Positions 10,657 through 20,147 of a stretch of 64,000 nucleotides of DNA are shown here, piece after piece. Position 1 is the first letter of the stretch; every line of letters begins with the position of its first letter. The translations under genes were made by a program, and so were the position numbers. This DNA is from Scytonema hofmannii PCC 7110. Its GTDB lineage: Bacteria > Cyanobacteriota > Cyanobacteriia > Cyanobacteriales > Nostocaceae. The stretch lies in the NCBI RefSeq assembly GCF_000346485.2, contig NZ_KQ976354.1, forward strand, positions 5,245,805-5,309,804. Direction: 5' to 3'. The notes under the pieces were generated by a model. The model saw nothing but the letters and a program-made list of their open reading frames with translations, searched no databases and was not told the origin of the DNA.

Positions 10657-10708
10657 GCAATGGGCAATGGGCAATGGGCAATGGGCATGGGGCATGGGGT
10701 AATGGGAA
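10657..10708. repeat. STRR tract, heptamer GGGCAAT
   Basis: Direct copies of GGGCAAT degenerate into GGGCATG units. It lies in the gap before the ribbon-helix-helix gene; an open frame reads through it but only because heptamers lack stops in that frame. Confidence 0.85.
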
Positions 10709-10865
10709 TTTAATAGCTTTTCACAATGCCCAATTCGCCATGCCCAATTCCTTAACATTAAGAAATGTTACAAAAATGCCGTCAAAACGTCTTGGTGGGT
10801 TGACAAGCACCAATGTCAGCCGATATCGTGAAATACATACCCGGGTAAGACCGCAAAACAGTAAT

Positions 10866-11198
10866 ATGCAAACTAAGCAAAAGGTCACTTTGTATTTGTC
10901 GCCGGAACTTCATAGGAAACTAAAAATTCGTTCAGCCGTTGACTCAGAACCAATGTCAGAGCTAGCAGAACGCGCTCTAGTTTTCTATCTGGCACATTCA
11001 GAATTAGTAGATGAAGCTTCTTATGGAAGAACCCATAGAGTTTATTCCTGCCCAAGCTGTGAAAGTTCGCTAGTTATTCGTGATGGAGAATTGGCAACAC
11101 TTGGTAAGCAGCCAGGATTAATTGGTCAAGAACGGATCTCCATTGAAGAAATGGCAGAAACGAATCAAAAAGGTGAGGAAGAGTTGGTTCCTTGTTAG
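10866..11198 (+). CDS. ribbon-helix-helix domain protein, possible regulator
   Basis: A 110-residue protein beginning MQTKQKVTLYLSPELHRKLK, which looks like a ribbon-helix-helix DNA-binding start (beta strand then two helices to about residue 48). The second half has a CPSCESSLVIRDGE knuckle and an acidic tail. It is probably a small DNA-binding regulator conserved in cyanobacteria; its target is unknown. The start is uncertain: ATG at 10776 would add 30 residues (MPSKRLGGL...), and the frame stays open further upstream through heptamer repeats that are unlikely to be coding. It precedes the AAA ATPase gene on the same strand by about 100 bases. Confidence 0.75.
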   Translation: MQTKQKVTLYLSPELHRKLKIRSAVDSEPMSELAERALVFYLAHSELVDEASYGRTHRVYSCPSCESSLVIRDGELATLGKQPGLIGQERISIEEMAETNQKGEEELVPC

Positions 11199-11300
11199 GC
11201 GGGAATTATGAATAGTAGAGATATTTTTCATAATTCTCTCCCCCCTTATTTAAATTGGCGATGTCTGTACTGTCTGTAAAGGTCTCGAGTAGGTCGAAGT

Positions 11301-12812
11301 ATGAAAGAAGAGCTCAATATACTCATTCAAGCTCAATACCCTCTAATCTACCTTGTGACCTCCGAGGAAGAGCGGGCTGAGCAAGCGATTTCTAGTATTG
11401 CTCAATCATCAAAGCCGCAACGAAAGGTCTATGTTTGGACAGTGACTCATGGCATCGTAGAGTACGGTCAGCCCCGAAATGTCACCCAACACAATACGGT
11501 TTCTCCAGAAGCAGCGATTGAATGGATTATTCGGCAGAAAGAACCTAGTATATTTATTCTTAAAGATTTACACCCATTTATAGATGCACCTGCGACCACA
11601 AGATCTCTACGTGATGCGATCGCGAGTTTCAAGGGTACGCAGAAAAATATTATTTTAATGTCCCCAATGCAGCAAGTTCCCATTGAGTTAGAGAAGGAAG
11701 TTGTTGTTCTTGACTTCCCACTACCAGATATGGGAGACTTAAATAAAGTACTAACCAATCATCTAGACCAAAACCGTGGACGACGGTTGACCACTGAAGC
11801 AAGGGAAAAGCTTCTCAGAGCAGCTTTGGGTTTAACAAAAGATGAAGCTGAGAAAGTATACCGTAAGGCGCAAGTAACATCAGGGCGTCTGACAGAGGAA
11901 GAAGTGGATATAGTTTTATCTGAGAAAAAGCAACTCATTCGCAGGAATGGTATACTTGAGTACATAGAAGAAGATGAAACTATAGATGGTGTCGGTGGTT
12001 TGGAAGAGCTAAAAAAATGGCTCAAGCAACGTTCCAACGCTTTTACAGAAAGAGCGCGGGAGTACGGTTTGCCTCAACCCAAGGGAATGTTAATTTTAGG
12101 GGTTCCTGGTTGTGGTAAGTCATTGATTGCAAAAACTACCTCTCGGCTTTGGGGTTTACCTTTGTTACGGTTGGATATGGGACGGGTCTATGATGGTTCC
12201 ATGGTAGGGCGTTCGGAAGCCAACTTGCGTAACGCGTTGAGAACGGCTGAGTCAATTTCCCCAGTTATCTTGTTTATTGACGAACTAGACAAGTCTTTTG
12301 CTGGAAGTGCAGGGTCTTCTGATTCTGATGGTGGTACTTCTAGCCGGATATTTGGTTCTTTCCTCACTTGGATGCAGGAGAAGAAGTCACCAGTGTTTGT
12401 GATGGCGACAGCTAACAGAGTTGAGCGTTTACCTGGTGAATTTTTGAGGAAGGGTCGCTTTGATGAGATTTTCTTTGTTGATTTGCCCACAAGTGAAGAG
12501 CGTCAGGATATTTTCAAGATTCACTTGAACAAGCGCCGGAATGACATCGCTCGGTTTGACCTCGAACAACTTGCCAAGATGTCTGATGGCTTCTCTGGGG
12601 CGGAAATTGAACAGGCGATCGTTGCGGCAATGTACGAAGCTTTTGCCCAAGATCGAGAGTTCACTCAACTAGATATTATTGCTGCACTGAAGGCAACATT
12701 GCCGCTGTCTCGAACGATGCAAGAACAGGTAACAGCCCTAAGAGATTGGGCTAGACAGCGAGCTAGACCTGCTGCAGCCTCCGTTGCTGAATACCAGCGA
12801 ATGGAGTTCTAA
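11301..12812 (+). CDS. ycf46: AAA-family ATPase, Ycf46-like
   Basis: A 503-residue soluble ATPase. The N-terminal 230 residues are a family-specific region (LNILIQAQYPLIYLVTSEEERAE), followed by an AAA module with Walker A GVPGCGKSL at about 267, Walker B VILFIDELDK at about 325, and an arginine-finger region GEFLRKGRFDEIFFVDLP at about 379. This matches the Ycf46/Slr0374 family of cyanobacteria and algal plastids, linked in Synechocystis to CO2 use. The downstream Ycf35-like gene is on the same strand 180 bases away and may be cotranscribed. Confidence 0.88.
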   Translation: MKEELNILIQAQYPLIYLVTSEEERAEQAISSIAQSSKPQRKVYVWTVTHGIVEYGQPRNVTQHNTVSPEAAIEWIIRQKEPSIFILKDLHPFIDAPATTRSLRDAIASFKGTQKNIILMSPMQQVPIELEKEVVVLDFPLPDMGDLNKVLTNHLDQNRGRRLTTEAREKLLRAALGLTKDEAEKVYRKAQVTSGRLTEEEVDIVLSEKKQLIRRNGILEYIEEDETIDGVGGLEELKKWLKQRSNAFTERAREYGLPQPKGMLILGVPGCGKSLIAKTTSRLWGLPLLRLDMGRVYDGSMVGRSEANLRNALRTAESISPVILFIDELDKSFAGSAGSSDSDGGTSSRIFGSFLTWMQEKKSPVFVMATANRVERLPGEFLRKGRFDEIFFVDLPTSEERQDIFKIHLNKRRNDIARFDLEQLAKMSDGFSGAEIEQAIVAAMYEAFAQDREFTQLDIIAALKATLPLSRTMQEQVTALRDWARQRARPAAASVAEYQRMEF

Positions 12813-12918
12813 AAGCTTTCTCCTGCTACCACAGGGGGAAAGGCTAGCAACAAATGCTAGCAGTTTAAAAAAAAGGCAGTGCCTGAAGCGGGATTTTCCC
12901 CGTTATAGCAACTGCCAC

Positions 12919-12938
12919 CCGCGTTCTGCCAAACGCGG
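12919..12938 (+). promoter_or_regulatory. hairpin in the ycf35 leader
   Basis: CCGCGTT and AACGCGG form a 7-bp GC-rich stem with a 6-base loop about 55 bases upstream of the Ycf35-like start. There is no T-run, so it is more likely a leader structure or processing site than a terminator. Confidence 0.4.
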
Positions 12939-12994
12939 CTTTGTAAAGAGCAAATCGTTGTCTTTTCTCTACTTTCTCATTGGAGGAAACCCAA

Positions 12995-13345
12995 ATGTCT
13001 CACTTTAGCACTCTGCGTACCAAAATCACTGATGCTGAAATCCTCAAGGCTTCCCTGCGTGACCTCGGCATCTCCGTGAAGAATGAAGCAGATGTTCGTG
13101 GTTACAACGGTCAGCGTGTTCGTGCTGACTTAGTAGCTGTTCTCGAAGGCGAATATGACCTCGGTTGGTCTCGCAACAGCGACGGTTCCTTTGACCTAAT
13201 CGCAGACCTGTGGGGTGTTGCGAAGAAGCACAACCAAACCGAACTCATCAACTCTATCAACCAGAAGTATGCTGTTAACAAGACTCTGGCTGAAGTGAAG
13301 CAGCGCGGTTTGCAAAATGCCAACGTTAAGCTGGTATTGCAATAG
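12995..13345 (+). CDS. ycf35: Ycf35-like protein (DUF1257 family)
   Basis: A 116-residue protein beginning MSHFSTLRTKITDAEILKASLRDLGI, the signature of the DUF1257/Ycf35 family found in cyanobacteria and red-algal plastids; function unknown. The start at 12995 is set by a strong ribosome-binding site GGAGGA at 12982-12987, seven bases upstream; an earlier in-frame Met at 12980 lies upstream of that site. Codon use is strongly biased (AAC, GAC, CTC), suggesting high expression. A clear terminator follows. Confidence 0.9.
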   Translation: MSHFSTLRTKITDAEILKASLRDLGISVKNEADVRGYNGQRVRADLVAVLEGEYDLGWSRNSDGSFDLIADLWGVAKKHNQTELINSINQKYAVNKTLAEVKQRGLQNANVKLVLQ

Positions 13346-13375
13346 CCATTACTCTGCGCGTTCCCAAAACTGCAC

Positions 13376-13415
13376 GGGTTAACCAGGTTCCTTAGAAGGT
13401 TAGCCCGCTTTTTTT
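13376..13415 (+). terminator. rho-independent terminator after ycf35
   Basis: A 9-bp stem GGGTTAACC/GGTTAGCCC (one G-U pair) is followed by GC and seven Ts. A second small stem-loop (CTGGAA/TTCCAG) follows at about 13422-13438. Confidence 0.8.
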
Positions 13416-13582
13416 ACCGGGCTGGAAATGAATTCCAGTCCGCTAATTTTTTTCTGGGGCTTATGACCTTAAATTACCCTCTCTGAAATTAAACATAACA
13501 GAATTTTGGATCTTTTCACAAATTTTATAAATCGAGATTTTATTTTTTTTAAGTTTTGTATCTATAATTATACGGAATAATG

Positions 13583-13614
13583 ACTAGTGACCAGTGACCG
13601 GTGACCAGTGACCA
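13583..13614. repeat. STRR tract, heptamer CCAGTGA
   Basis: About four copies of CCAGTGA (one with CCGGTGA) some 50 bases upstream of thrB. Confidence 0.88.
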
Positions 13615-13666
13615 AATTAATCATTTCCATGCGAAACTGTTTGATTAATTGCTTTGAAGCATAAAA

Positions 13667-14620
13667 ATGTCTGTAGTTTCTTGTACCACTATTACTGTCC
13701 CCGCAACGACTGCTAACTTGGGACCTGGTTTTGATTGCATTGGTGCTGCTTTAACGCTGTACAACAAGTTTAAGTTTACTCACCACTCTCAAGGGCGATG
13801 GGTCATAACTGTGACGGGTGCTGAGGCTGAACGGGTTGTGACTGATGAAAGTAATTTACTGTATCAAGCTTTTGTAAAATTTTACGAATATATAGAGATA
13901 TCGCCACCATTTGTGCAAATTGATATTTCTCTTGGCGTCCCGTTGGCGAAAGGTTTGGGGAGTTCGGCAACAGCAATAGTTGGTGGTTTGATTGGTGCGA
14001 ATGTGTTGGCTGGTGAACCTCTGAGTCAGTCGCAGTTGTTGGAGTTGGCAATTGCTTTGGAAGGACACCCGGATAATGTTGTGCCTGCTTTTTTGGGTGG
14101 CTGTCGTTTGGCGGCGACGGGAGTGGAGAATCAATTGCTAAGAGAAAAAGAAAGTTTGTGGGAGATTTGTGAGATTCCTTGGAGTCAGGAAATTGTGCTG
14201 GTGGTGGCAATTCCGGATTTTGAGCTTTCAACGAAGGAAGCCAGACAGGTTTTGCCGTCTGAGGTGAGTCGTGCAGATGCTATTTTCAACATGGCGCATC
14301 TTGGCTTGTTATTGCGTGGTTTGGAAACTGGGAAGGGCGATTGGTTGAGGACTGCTTTGCAGGATAGGTTACACCAGCCTTATCGAAAGGTTTTGATTCG
14401 AGGTTATGATGCGGTGAATTCTGCTGCTGTTGGGGCTGGTGCTTATGGATTGGTAATTAGTGGCGCGGGACCAACGCTTTTGGCTTTGACGGATACGGTT
14501 CATGCTGATGCTGTGGTAATAGCTATGACAGATGCTTGGTTAAGGGAGGGCGTGAAGGCGGAAGTGCGATCGCTTTCTATTGACACTCAAGGAGCTAGAG
14601 CAGTACTAAATCAGTTGTGA
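13667..14620 (+). CDS. thrB: homoserine kinase
   Basis: A 317-residue GHMP-family kinase phosphorylating homoserine in threonine synthesis. It has the N-terminal TITVPATTANLGPGFDCIGAAL block, the ATP loop PLAKGLGSSATAIVGG at about 87-102 and the C-terminal GAYGLVISGAGPTLLAL motif. Length is typical. It stands as a single gene with its own terminator before ndhD. Confidence 0.95.
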   Translation: MSVVSCTTITVPATTANLGPGFDCIGAALTLYNKFKFTHHSQGRWVITVTGAEAERVVTDESNLLYQAFVKFYEYIEISPPFVQIDISLGVPLAKGLGSSATAIVGGLIGANVLAGEPLSQSQLLELAIALEGHPDNVVPAFLGGCRLAATGVENQLLREKESLWEICEIPWSQEIVLVVAIPDFELSTKEARQVLPSEVSRADAIFNMAHLGLLLRGLETGKGDWLRTALQDRLHQPYRKVLIRGYDAVNSAAVGAGAYGLVISGAGPTLLALTDTVHADAVVIAMTDAWLREGVKAEVRSLSIDTQGARAVLNQL

Positions 14621-14643
14621 AAAGTTAGATCCCCTGAAAAGTT

Positions 14644-14676
14644 AGATCCCCGACTTCTTCGAGAAGTCGGGGATCT
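14644..14676. repeat. 33-bp palindromic hairpin repeat, copy 2
   Basis: AGATCCCCGACTTCT and its complement form a 15-bp stem with loop TCG. A truncated half copy (GTTAGATCCCC) precedes it at about 14624-14634. It lies just after thrB and could act in 3'-end formation, but there is no T-run. Confidence 0.88.
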
Positions 14677-14731
14677 GAACACAGCATGGAATAGCGATCT
14701 GTCTTAAGACATACTTAATATTAAGTTATGT

Positions 14732-14757
14732 AACGGTGGCAAGAGCTGCCGTTTTTT
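14732..14757 (+). terminator. rho-independent terminator after thrB
   Basis: AACGGTGGC and GCTGCCGTT pair over nine positions (two G-U pairs) with a 4-base loop and run into six Ts. Confidence 0.7.
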
Positions 14758-14924
14758 GTTGACTTAGTAAAACTTTACATTTAGAATGAATTTGGTCAAA
14801 TAAATAAGTATTTATCTCTATCAATTCTAAAGATTTTGCTTTAAATGGAAAAATAACGTTTACAAAAGTAATGATTGCTTAATATAATGTAATTAAAAGC
14901 AAAAATACAAACCGATTATCAGTA

Positions 14925-16538
14925 ATGAATGCTTTCGAGTTCCCTTGGCTAACAGCCATAATTACATTGCCTCTGGTGGCTACCGCAGCCATTCCCTTGA
15001 TTCCGGATAAAGAGGGCAAAACTGTCCGTTGGTACGGTCTGGGAGTAGCACTTGCAGATTTTGCGTTGATGATTTATGCCTTTTGGCAGCATTACGATTT
15101 CCAAAGTTCAGCATTCCAACTGGTTGAGAAGTATGCCTGGGTGCCTCAGTTGGGAATGAACTGGTCTGTAGCAGTCGATGGTTTATCAATGCCTTTGTTA
15201 CTGCTGACAGGTTTAATTAATACTCTTGCAATATTCGCGGCTTGGAAGGTAACCAAAAAGCCGCGATTATTTTATGCGTTAATGCTGGTCATGTACAGCG
15301 CTCAGATCGGGGTGTTTCTTGCCCAGGATCTGCTGTTGTTCTTCCTGATGTGGGAAATTGAGTTGGTGCCAGTTTACCTGCTGATTTCTATTTGGGGAGG
15401 AGAAAAGCGTCGTTACGCAGCTACCAAGTTCATTATTTACACTGCTGCTGCATCGATCTTTATCTTGGTAGCAGGTTTTGCAATGGCATTCTCTGGAGAC
15501 ACTGTCACCTTCGACATGGCAACTCTGGGAATGAAAGAATATTCAAAAACATTAGAATTACTCGTCTATGCTTGCTTCCTAATTGCGTTTGGCGTCAAAC
15601 TTCCCATTTTCCCCCTACACACTTGGCTTCCTGATGCTCATGGTGAAGCCTCTGCACCTGGTTCAATGATTCTTGCTGGAGTGTTGTTGAAGATGGGTGG
15701 ATATGCGCTCATTCGTATCAACATGGAGATGTTAAGCAACGCTCATGTTGTTTTTGCCCCAGTTCTAGCGATTTTAGGTGTAGTGAACATTATTTACGGT
15801 GCTTGTTGTGCTTTTGCTCAAAACAACCTCAAGCGTCGCTTGGCATACTCATCAATTGCCCACATGGGATTTGTCCTGATTGGTATTGCCTCTTATTCAG
15901 AAATGGGGATCAGTGGTGCAATGCTGCAAATGGTTTCCCACGGTTTGATTGCTGCTAGCTTGTTCTTCCTCTCTGGTGTGACTTACGAGCGGACTCACAC
16001 TTTGATGATGGATAAGATGGGTGGTATGGCAAAAGTTATGCCTAAAACCTTTGCTATTTTCACAGCTGGTGCGATGGCTTCCCTAGCATTACCTGGAATG
16101 AGTGGTTTTGTGGGTGAGTTGATGGTTTTCCTGGGACTTGCTACAAGCGATGTTTACAGTTCCAGCTTTAAAGTCGTCGTTGTGCTTCTCTCGGCTGTTG
16201 GTCTGATCTTAACTCCGATTTACTTGCTGTCCATGTTGCGTGAAGTGTTCTACGGCAAGCAAAATCAAGAGTTGGTTCTGGATACTGTAGTACAGGATGT
16301 CAACTCTCGCGAACTGTTTATTACTGCTTGCTTGTTAATTCCCATCATTGGTATCGGCTTGTATCCTAAGTTGGCAACACAAGCTTATGATGTGAAAACA
16401 ATGGCAGTCGCAATGCATGCCCGTCAAGTTCTACCTGTTGTTGCCAAACAACAACCAACAAGCTTATATTCTCAAATTTTTACAGCCCCAACATTGGCTG
16501 ATTCCGAAGTTTCAGGTTTGGTTAATATTGCTGAGTAA
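14925..16538 (+). CDS. ndhD: NAD(P)H-quinone oxidoreductase subunit 4 (NdhD1-like)
   Basis: A 537-residue thylakoid membrane protein with about 14 transmembrane helices, a proton-pumping antiporter-like subunit of the NDH-1 complex. Key segments: [24 protein letters not shown] (conserved membrane Glu), [31 protein letters not shown] (conserved Lys and His) and [19 protein letters not shown]. Length and sequence suggest the NdhD1 type of respiratory NDH-1 rather than the CO2-uptake NdhD3/D4; this split is inferred. A 300-base AT-rich leader precedes it. Confidence 0.93.
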   Translation: MNAFEFPWLTAIITLPLVATAAIPLIPDKEGKTVRWYGLGVALADFALMIYAFWQHYDFQSSAFQLVEKYAWVPQLGMNWSVAVDGLSMPLLLLTGLINTLAIFAAWKVTKKPRLFYALMLVMYSAQIGVFLAQDLLLFFLMWEIELVPVYLLISIWGGEKRRYAATKFIIYTAAASIFILVAGFAMAFSGDTVTFDMATLGMKEYSKTLELLVYACFLIAFGVKLPIFPLHTWLPDAHGEASAPGSMILAGVLLKMGGYALIRINMEMLSNAHVVFAPVLAILGVVNIIYGACCAFAQNNLKRRLAYSSIAHMGFVLIGIASYSEMGISGAMLQMVSHGLIAASLFFLSGVTYERTHTLMMDKMGGMAKVMPKTFAIFTAGAMASLALPGMSGFVGELMVFLGLATSDVYSSSFKVVVVLLSAVGLILTPIYLLSMLREVFYGKQNQELVLDTVVQDVNSRELFITACLLIPIIGIGLYPKLATQAYDVKTMAVAMHARQVLPVVAKQQPTSLYSQIFTAPTLADSEVSGLVNIAE

Positions 16539-16668
16539 TTATCTGTTCCACAAGGGCTGGTGCTATTAACTTATAAGAGAAAGGGGTGATGAGTGCAAGT
16601 TGTGCGATACGGCTGAAGCCCGTAGGCAGCTGGCTTATCCCTCCTACTGCTATTTATAAGTATTCCAT

Positions 16669-16701
16669 CTTGTGGGACGGGCATCCTTGCCTGTCCTTTA
16701 T
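16669..16701. repeat. CTTGTGG/ACGGGC hairpin repeat, copy 1
   Basis: CTTGTGGGACGGGCA followed by TGCCTGTCC gives a short hairpin. The same building blocks recur at 17484-17535 and 46198-46260. It lies between ndhD and hicB. Confidence 0.65.
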
Positions 16702-16729
16702 TACTAGCAGGTAATGCGTTTGTCTATTT

Positions 16730-16948
16730 TTAACTTATTTGATAAATAACAGGACGATATTTAGGTTGAGGAATAAGCTTACTTTCAGCTGTTGCTGATT
16801 CCAACCAAGCGGCTTTAGCAAGCATGACTTCATGTAAAGCTTCTTCTGGTGTGGCACCCCAAGCAGAACAAAATTTTAGATCGGGGATATCAGCAATGTA
16901 ACCTTCATCTTCTTCACTGTAGAAAATGTTAATATGGTAGTCTTTCAT
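16730..16948 (-). CDS. hicB: HicB-type antitoxin
   Basis: A 72-residue protein with the HicB fold signature FYSEEDEGYIADIPDLKFCSAWGATPEEALHEV. It should bind and neutralise the HicA toxin and autoregulate the operon. It lacks the C-terminal DNA-binding extension of longer HicB proteins. Its start codon overlaps the stop of hicA by four bases (ATGA), so the pair is translationally coupled, toxin first. Confidence 0.9.
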   Translation of the reverse strand: MKDYHINIFYSEEDEGYIADIPDLKFCSAWGATPEEALHEVMLAKAAWLESATAESKLIPQPKYRPVIYQIS

Positions 16949-17199
16949 GTTTCATTCTCCAAAGTCAGATTATACTGTTCAATTATCGATAAGAACTGAC
17001 GTACTTGATATGGAACTGCTTTACCATTTCTATTTTGAATATTAATAATTTCTGGCACTTCGGGATGATTGTATATGTGATGACTGCCACTGATACGTGA
17101 CAAAGTAAATCCAAAAGCTTCAATCAAGATAACTAACTCATTAAACTGAAGATTTTTAGAACCGGAAAGTGCTTTTTCCAGGAGCTTGCGTTTTTTCAT
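16945..17199 (-). CDS. hicA: HicA-type mRNA interferase toxin
   Basis: An 84-residue protein of the HicA (YcfA-like, dsRBD-fold) family. The diagnostic catalytic segment ISGSHHIYNHP (Gly-Ser-His-His) is present, followed by the hydrophobic strand PEIINIQ and the AVPYQVRQFL helix. It is therefore likely an active mRNA-cleaving toxin, paired with the overlapping hicB. It is somewhat longer at the N-terminus than minimal HicA. Confidence 0.9.
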   Translation of the reverse strand: MKKRKLLEKALSGSKNLQFNELVILIEAFGFTLSRISGSHHIYNHPEVPEIINIQNRNGKAVPYQVRQFLSIIEQYNLTLENET

Positions 17200-17483
17200 T
17201 ATTCATGCCGTTTCCTTAATTTGTGTTAGCTCTTGTTTTTCTTTAACCTACAGTTTGGATTTAGAGAAGCTTTGCATACTGTGAGTCAGTTTTTGTCAAT
17301 AGTTTATGTGTAGCTTAACATATACACATTATCCCGACAATGCAAACTATTCCTTTCTCACTCAAAGATTACCTATTTGAATAAACCGCATTTTTGGAGC
17401 TAGTGCTAGCTTGTGGTTTCCACCAGTTGTTGTAGCTCCGGGCGTCGCAAAGGACACGAAGAAAGAGGAGAAGAAAATTGGTA

Positions 17484-17535
17484 ATCTTGTGGTGGGAAGG
17501 GAGTAATGGCTGGCAAGATGCCCGTACCACAAGAT
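17484..17535. repeat. CTTGTGG/ACGGGC hairpin repeat, copy 2
   Basis: ATCTTGTGGT and ACCACAAGAT form a 10-bp stem around a loop containing GGCAAGATGCCCG. It sits in the 395-base gap between hicA and the methyltransferase, in which I see no gene. Confidence 0.7.
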
Positions 17536-17594
17536 ATGGTTTATTAATTTGTAAATTGCTGTCAGCCATCTTTATGTATTAAAGTGATTATTCT

Positions 17595-18779
17595 ATGGCA
17601 AGGGATAAGCACAATATGGTTGAGAATTTGCGACCCCAACAAAATAAATTACGAACTGCTTTATCACTCTTTTCTGGTGCTGGTGGCTTAGATTTAGGTC
17701 TCATCCAAGCAGGTTTTGATATCCTTGCTTGCATTGAGATCGATCCACATTGCTGTCATACTTTACGTGCAAGTGCAAACAGTGATGGGCGAAGCACTCG
17801 TGTGATTGAAGACGATATCCGTAATGTTAATCCAACGCAATTGATGGGGGAACTACTTCTATTACCGGGTAAACTTGATTTATTATGTGGGGGTAGTCCT
17901 TGTCAGTCATTTTCGCAAATCGGCAAACGCGGTTGTTTGGAAGATGAACGGGGAACATTACTGTTTGAATTTGTGCGTTTTGCAGAAGTGTCACAACCCA
18001 AGGCAATTTTAATCGAGCAAGTCAAAGGGCTTCTAAACGCACCAGATAGGAACGGTAAAATTGGTGGCGTCTACGAAATGCTTCAAATGCAGCTGCAAGA
18101 ACTTGGTTACGATCTGAAGATGAAGGTCATTCGAGCAGTGGAATATGGTGTAGCTCAGATGCGTGAAAGGGTATTTATAGTTGCTACGAAAAAGGATGGG
18201 AGCTTTGAGTTTCCTCCTCCCACACACAGCGATCCCTCAAAACCTACTCTCTCTCTTTTTCCATTGCCACCTTATGTTAATGTTGGAGAGGTGTTAAGGG
18301 GGCTTGGTGAACCAATATCGTGTAAAGATGACCAACTGAATGATAACCATGTTGATATTACACCTGTTGGCGATCGCAAGCGCATTCACGGTGTCCCTGA
18401 AGGTTCACATCTGGCAAAAGAATTACACCTTCCTGTTGAGCAAAGGTGCAAATTGACTAAGAAAGACACCACAAAATTCCGCCGTTTGTCTAGGACAGAA
18501 CCTTCCATAACTTTAAGATGTGGAGAGATATTTTTTCATCCAACTGAAGATCGCTACCTGACTCCTCGCGAGTATATGCGTATTCATGGCTATCCTGATA
18601 GTTACCTTTTAAAAGGACCAATTCGTGGTCGTTCTGGTAGGGTACGTTACCTGGATCAACATCGACAAGTTGCTAATTCTGTTCCGCCACCCGTTGCTTG
18701 TGCAATAGGTAGAGCAATTCAGCAAGCATTAGATCTTAGCGAGCTACAACAGAAACAGCTGCTAAATTACTCAGAGTGA
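17595..18779 (+). CDS. DNA cytosine-5 methyltransferase
   Basis: A 394-residue C5-cytosine methyltransferase. Motif I is LSLFSGAGGLDLGLIQAGF, motif IV GGSPCQSFSQIGKRG with the catalytic Cys, motif VI appears as LIEQVKGLL (EQV instead of the usual ENV), motif VIII AQMRERVFIVA, motif IX TEPSITLRCG after the target-recognition region, and motif X QVANSVPPPVACAIG. Start could be Met1 or Met8 (17616). It is followed on the same strand by an AT-rich unknown gene and a truncated third gene, which suggests a restriction-modification or related defence operon. Recognition sequence cannot be read from the protein. Confidence 0.9.
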   Translation: MARDKHNMVENLRPQQNKLRTALSLFSGAGGLDLGLIQAGFDILACIEIDPHCCHTLRASANSDGRSTRVIEDDIRNVNPTQLMGELLLLPGKLDLLCGGSPCQSFSQIGKRGCLEDERGTLLFEFVRFAEVSQPKAILIEQVKGLLNAPDRNGKIGGVYEMLQMQLQELGYDLKMKVIRAVEYGVAQMRERVFIVATKKDGSFEFPPPTHSDPSKPTLSLFPLPPYVNVGEVLRGLGEPISCKDDQLNDNHVDITPVGDRKRIHGVPEGSHLAKELHLPVEQRCKLTKKDTTKFRRLSRTEPSITLRCGEIFFHPTEDRYLTPREYMRIHGYPDSYLLKGPIRGRSGRVRYLDQHRQVANSVPPPVACAIGRAIQQALDLSELQQKQLLNYSE

Positions 18780-18852
18780 CAGGATTTGTGCTGTTTAATT
18801 TTAGAAATACCAATTTTAGTATCATGTCTGGTTGAAGAATTATCATTGAATC

Positions 18853-18890
18853 TCACGCAAAGGCGCAAAGACGCAGAGTAAAGACGCAGA
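18853..18890. repeat. dispersed GCAAAGGCGCAAAGACGCAGAG-type repeat
   Basis: A short direct-repeat sequence (GGCGCAAAGACGCAGAG, then AAAGACGCAGAA) of a kind common between cyanobacterial genes; a complementary-looking version (GCGCCTCTGCGG) lies at 56186-56200. Confidence 0.6.
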
Positions 18891-18945
18891 ATTTTTTGAT
18901 AAGTAATTAAGCGGACTTGATATAAGATGTAGGTTTGCTAGTTGA

Positions 18946-20124
18946 TTGACATCAGATGTAATAATTTCTGGTTTAATTGATAATTGTAAAAATCATGAAA
19001 AAAGATTTCTCAAAAAATTATTAATCGTCATGGTGTCAAGTAACAAATGCGATGCTCGTTCTTCACGTTGGGGAGAGAATTATATTGCAAATTTGACAGG
19101 TGAAATAGTAGCAGTAGAGGAAACAAAAACGGGCATCAAAGTAAGTCGAGTAAAAAATTTAACGGACAATTGCTCAGTAGATGAACTGTATCGCCATCCA
19201 AAGATACTCCGAAATGCAATTAATATGATGTATGAAAAAGGTTTTCGCCACGTTTTGTACATTGCTAAAACACCATTTTCAGAGCAATTGCGTGTGACAG
19301 ATCAACAAAACGAACTATTCTTCATGTCGCCGCAGATTATCAAATTTCTTAAGGAAATTGCGGCAGATCTAGTAATATATCCGGTTTTGTACGACAGTTA
19401 TAGCGCTCTATGTATCGATAGTCATGCAAAAGAAAAAACATTATATGTTCAGGACGTGCGACAGTTAAGTAACGTATTTAATGATCCAAATCGCTCGCAG
19501 GTAATATTTTTTAATTTACTAACTGTAAAGACTCTTGAAAAAGATAGGACTTTCTATAACATGGTAACGACTTACTCTACTTTGTTGAACGCTCATCCTG
19601 GTGATGCGCTAGATGTAAATAAGGTTATGGATGGTCTAATAAAGGAGGGTCCACTAAAAAATGACATCATGTTTTACTTAACACTATTTCATTATTCAAG
19701 ATACGAAAAAAAACAGAGTAAATCGGAACAGTTGTTACCTAAACTCGATCCGCTTAATGATATAATAGGAGACAGTACAATTGGTAGGTCATCAGCGAAA
19801 AGCAGACATTGTGTCCCAGGAGTACAGATGAATTATCTCGCATTTATAACAGAAGTTTACAATGCCTTGGGAGCTTCAATTCTAGAAAAAGATGCAATTA
19901 ATGACGTTACCAATTCATCGGAAATTTCTCTCTCTTTCATTGATGTAATTGAAGAGTTTTTGAATAAAAACGAAATAAAAGATCCTTTCACTCAATTGCC
20001 AAAAGATTATCAGATTTTTTTAGTTGAAAACCATAATAATCCAGTACTAAAAGAGCAAATTAAATCATTACTTGAAACTTCTGGTTGGATTATTGAAAAT
20101 GGAGCGATCAAGCTTCCATTTTAG
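18946..20124 (+). CDS. unrecognised AT-rich gene after the methyltransferase, possible REase or defence partner
   Basis: I do not recognise this protein. The frame opens with TTG at 18946, right after an in-frame TGA; the first ATG is at 19030, giving about 364 residues. Neither has a good ribosome-binding site, so the N-terminus may have been lost. Visible blocks are a hydrophobic strand LLIVMVSSNKCD, strands around GEIVAVEETKTGIKVSRV, a helix then strand GFRHVLYIAKTP, and FFMSPQIIKFLKEIAADLVIYPVLYD; no PD-(D/E)xK, HNH or helicase motif is evident. Base composition is much more AT-rich than the methyltransferase and it holds no HIP1 site, suggesting recent acquisition. Context suggests it works with the methyltransferase, but this is inference. 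Confidence 0.7.
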   Translation: MTSDVIISGLIDNCKNHEKRFLKKLLIVMVSSNKCDARSSRWGENYIANLTGEIVAVEETKTGIKVSRVKNLTDNCSVDELYRHPKILRNAINMMYEKGFRHVLYIAKTPFSEQLRVTDQQNELFFMSPQIIKFLKEIAADLVIYPVLYDSYSALCIDSHAKEKTLYVQDVRQLSNVFNDPNRSQVIFFNLLTVKTLEKDRTFYNMVTTYSTLLNAHPGDALDVNKVMDGLIKEGPLKNDIMFYLTLFHYSRYEKKQSKSEQLLPKLDPLNDIIGDSTIGRSSAKSRHCVPGVQMNYLAFITEVYNALGASILEKDAINDVTNSSEISLSFIDVIEEFLNKNEIKDPFTQLPKDYQIFLVENHNNPVLKEQIKSLLETSGWIIENGAIKLPF

Positions 20125-20147
20125 TTAAATAACGAGAGATTTTTTTC

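Noticed and set aside
10653-10775. N-terminal extension of the ribbon-helix-helix gene
   Set aside because: It reads through GGGCAAT heptamers and gives Gly/Asn-rich sequence with no ribosome-binding site.
13803-14231. Long minus-strand ORF inside thrB
   Set aside because: Antisense shadow of a clear homoserine kinase; composition is not protein-like.
17369-17569. 66-codon ORF on the minus strand before the methyltransferase
   Set aside because: It covers a hairpin repeat and a gap; no ribosome-binding site or recognisable sequence.
18946-20124. The unknown gene as a PIWI or Argonaute protein
   Set aside because: The strand-helix order is vaguely similar, but no catalytic Asp pattern or MID-domain motif can be seen.
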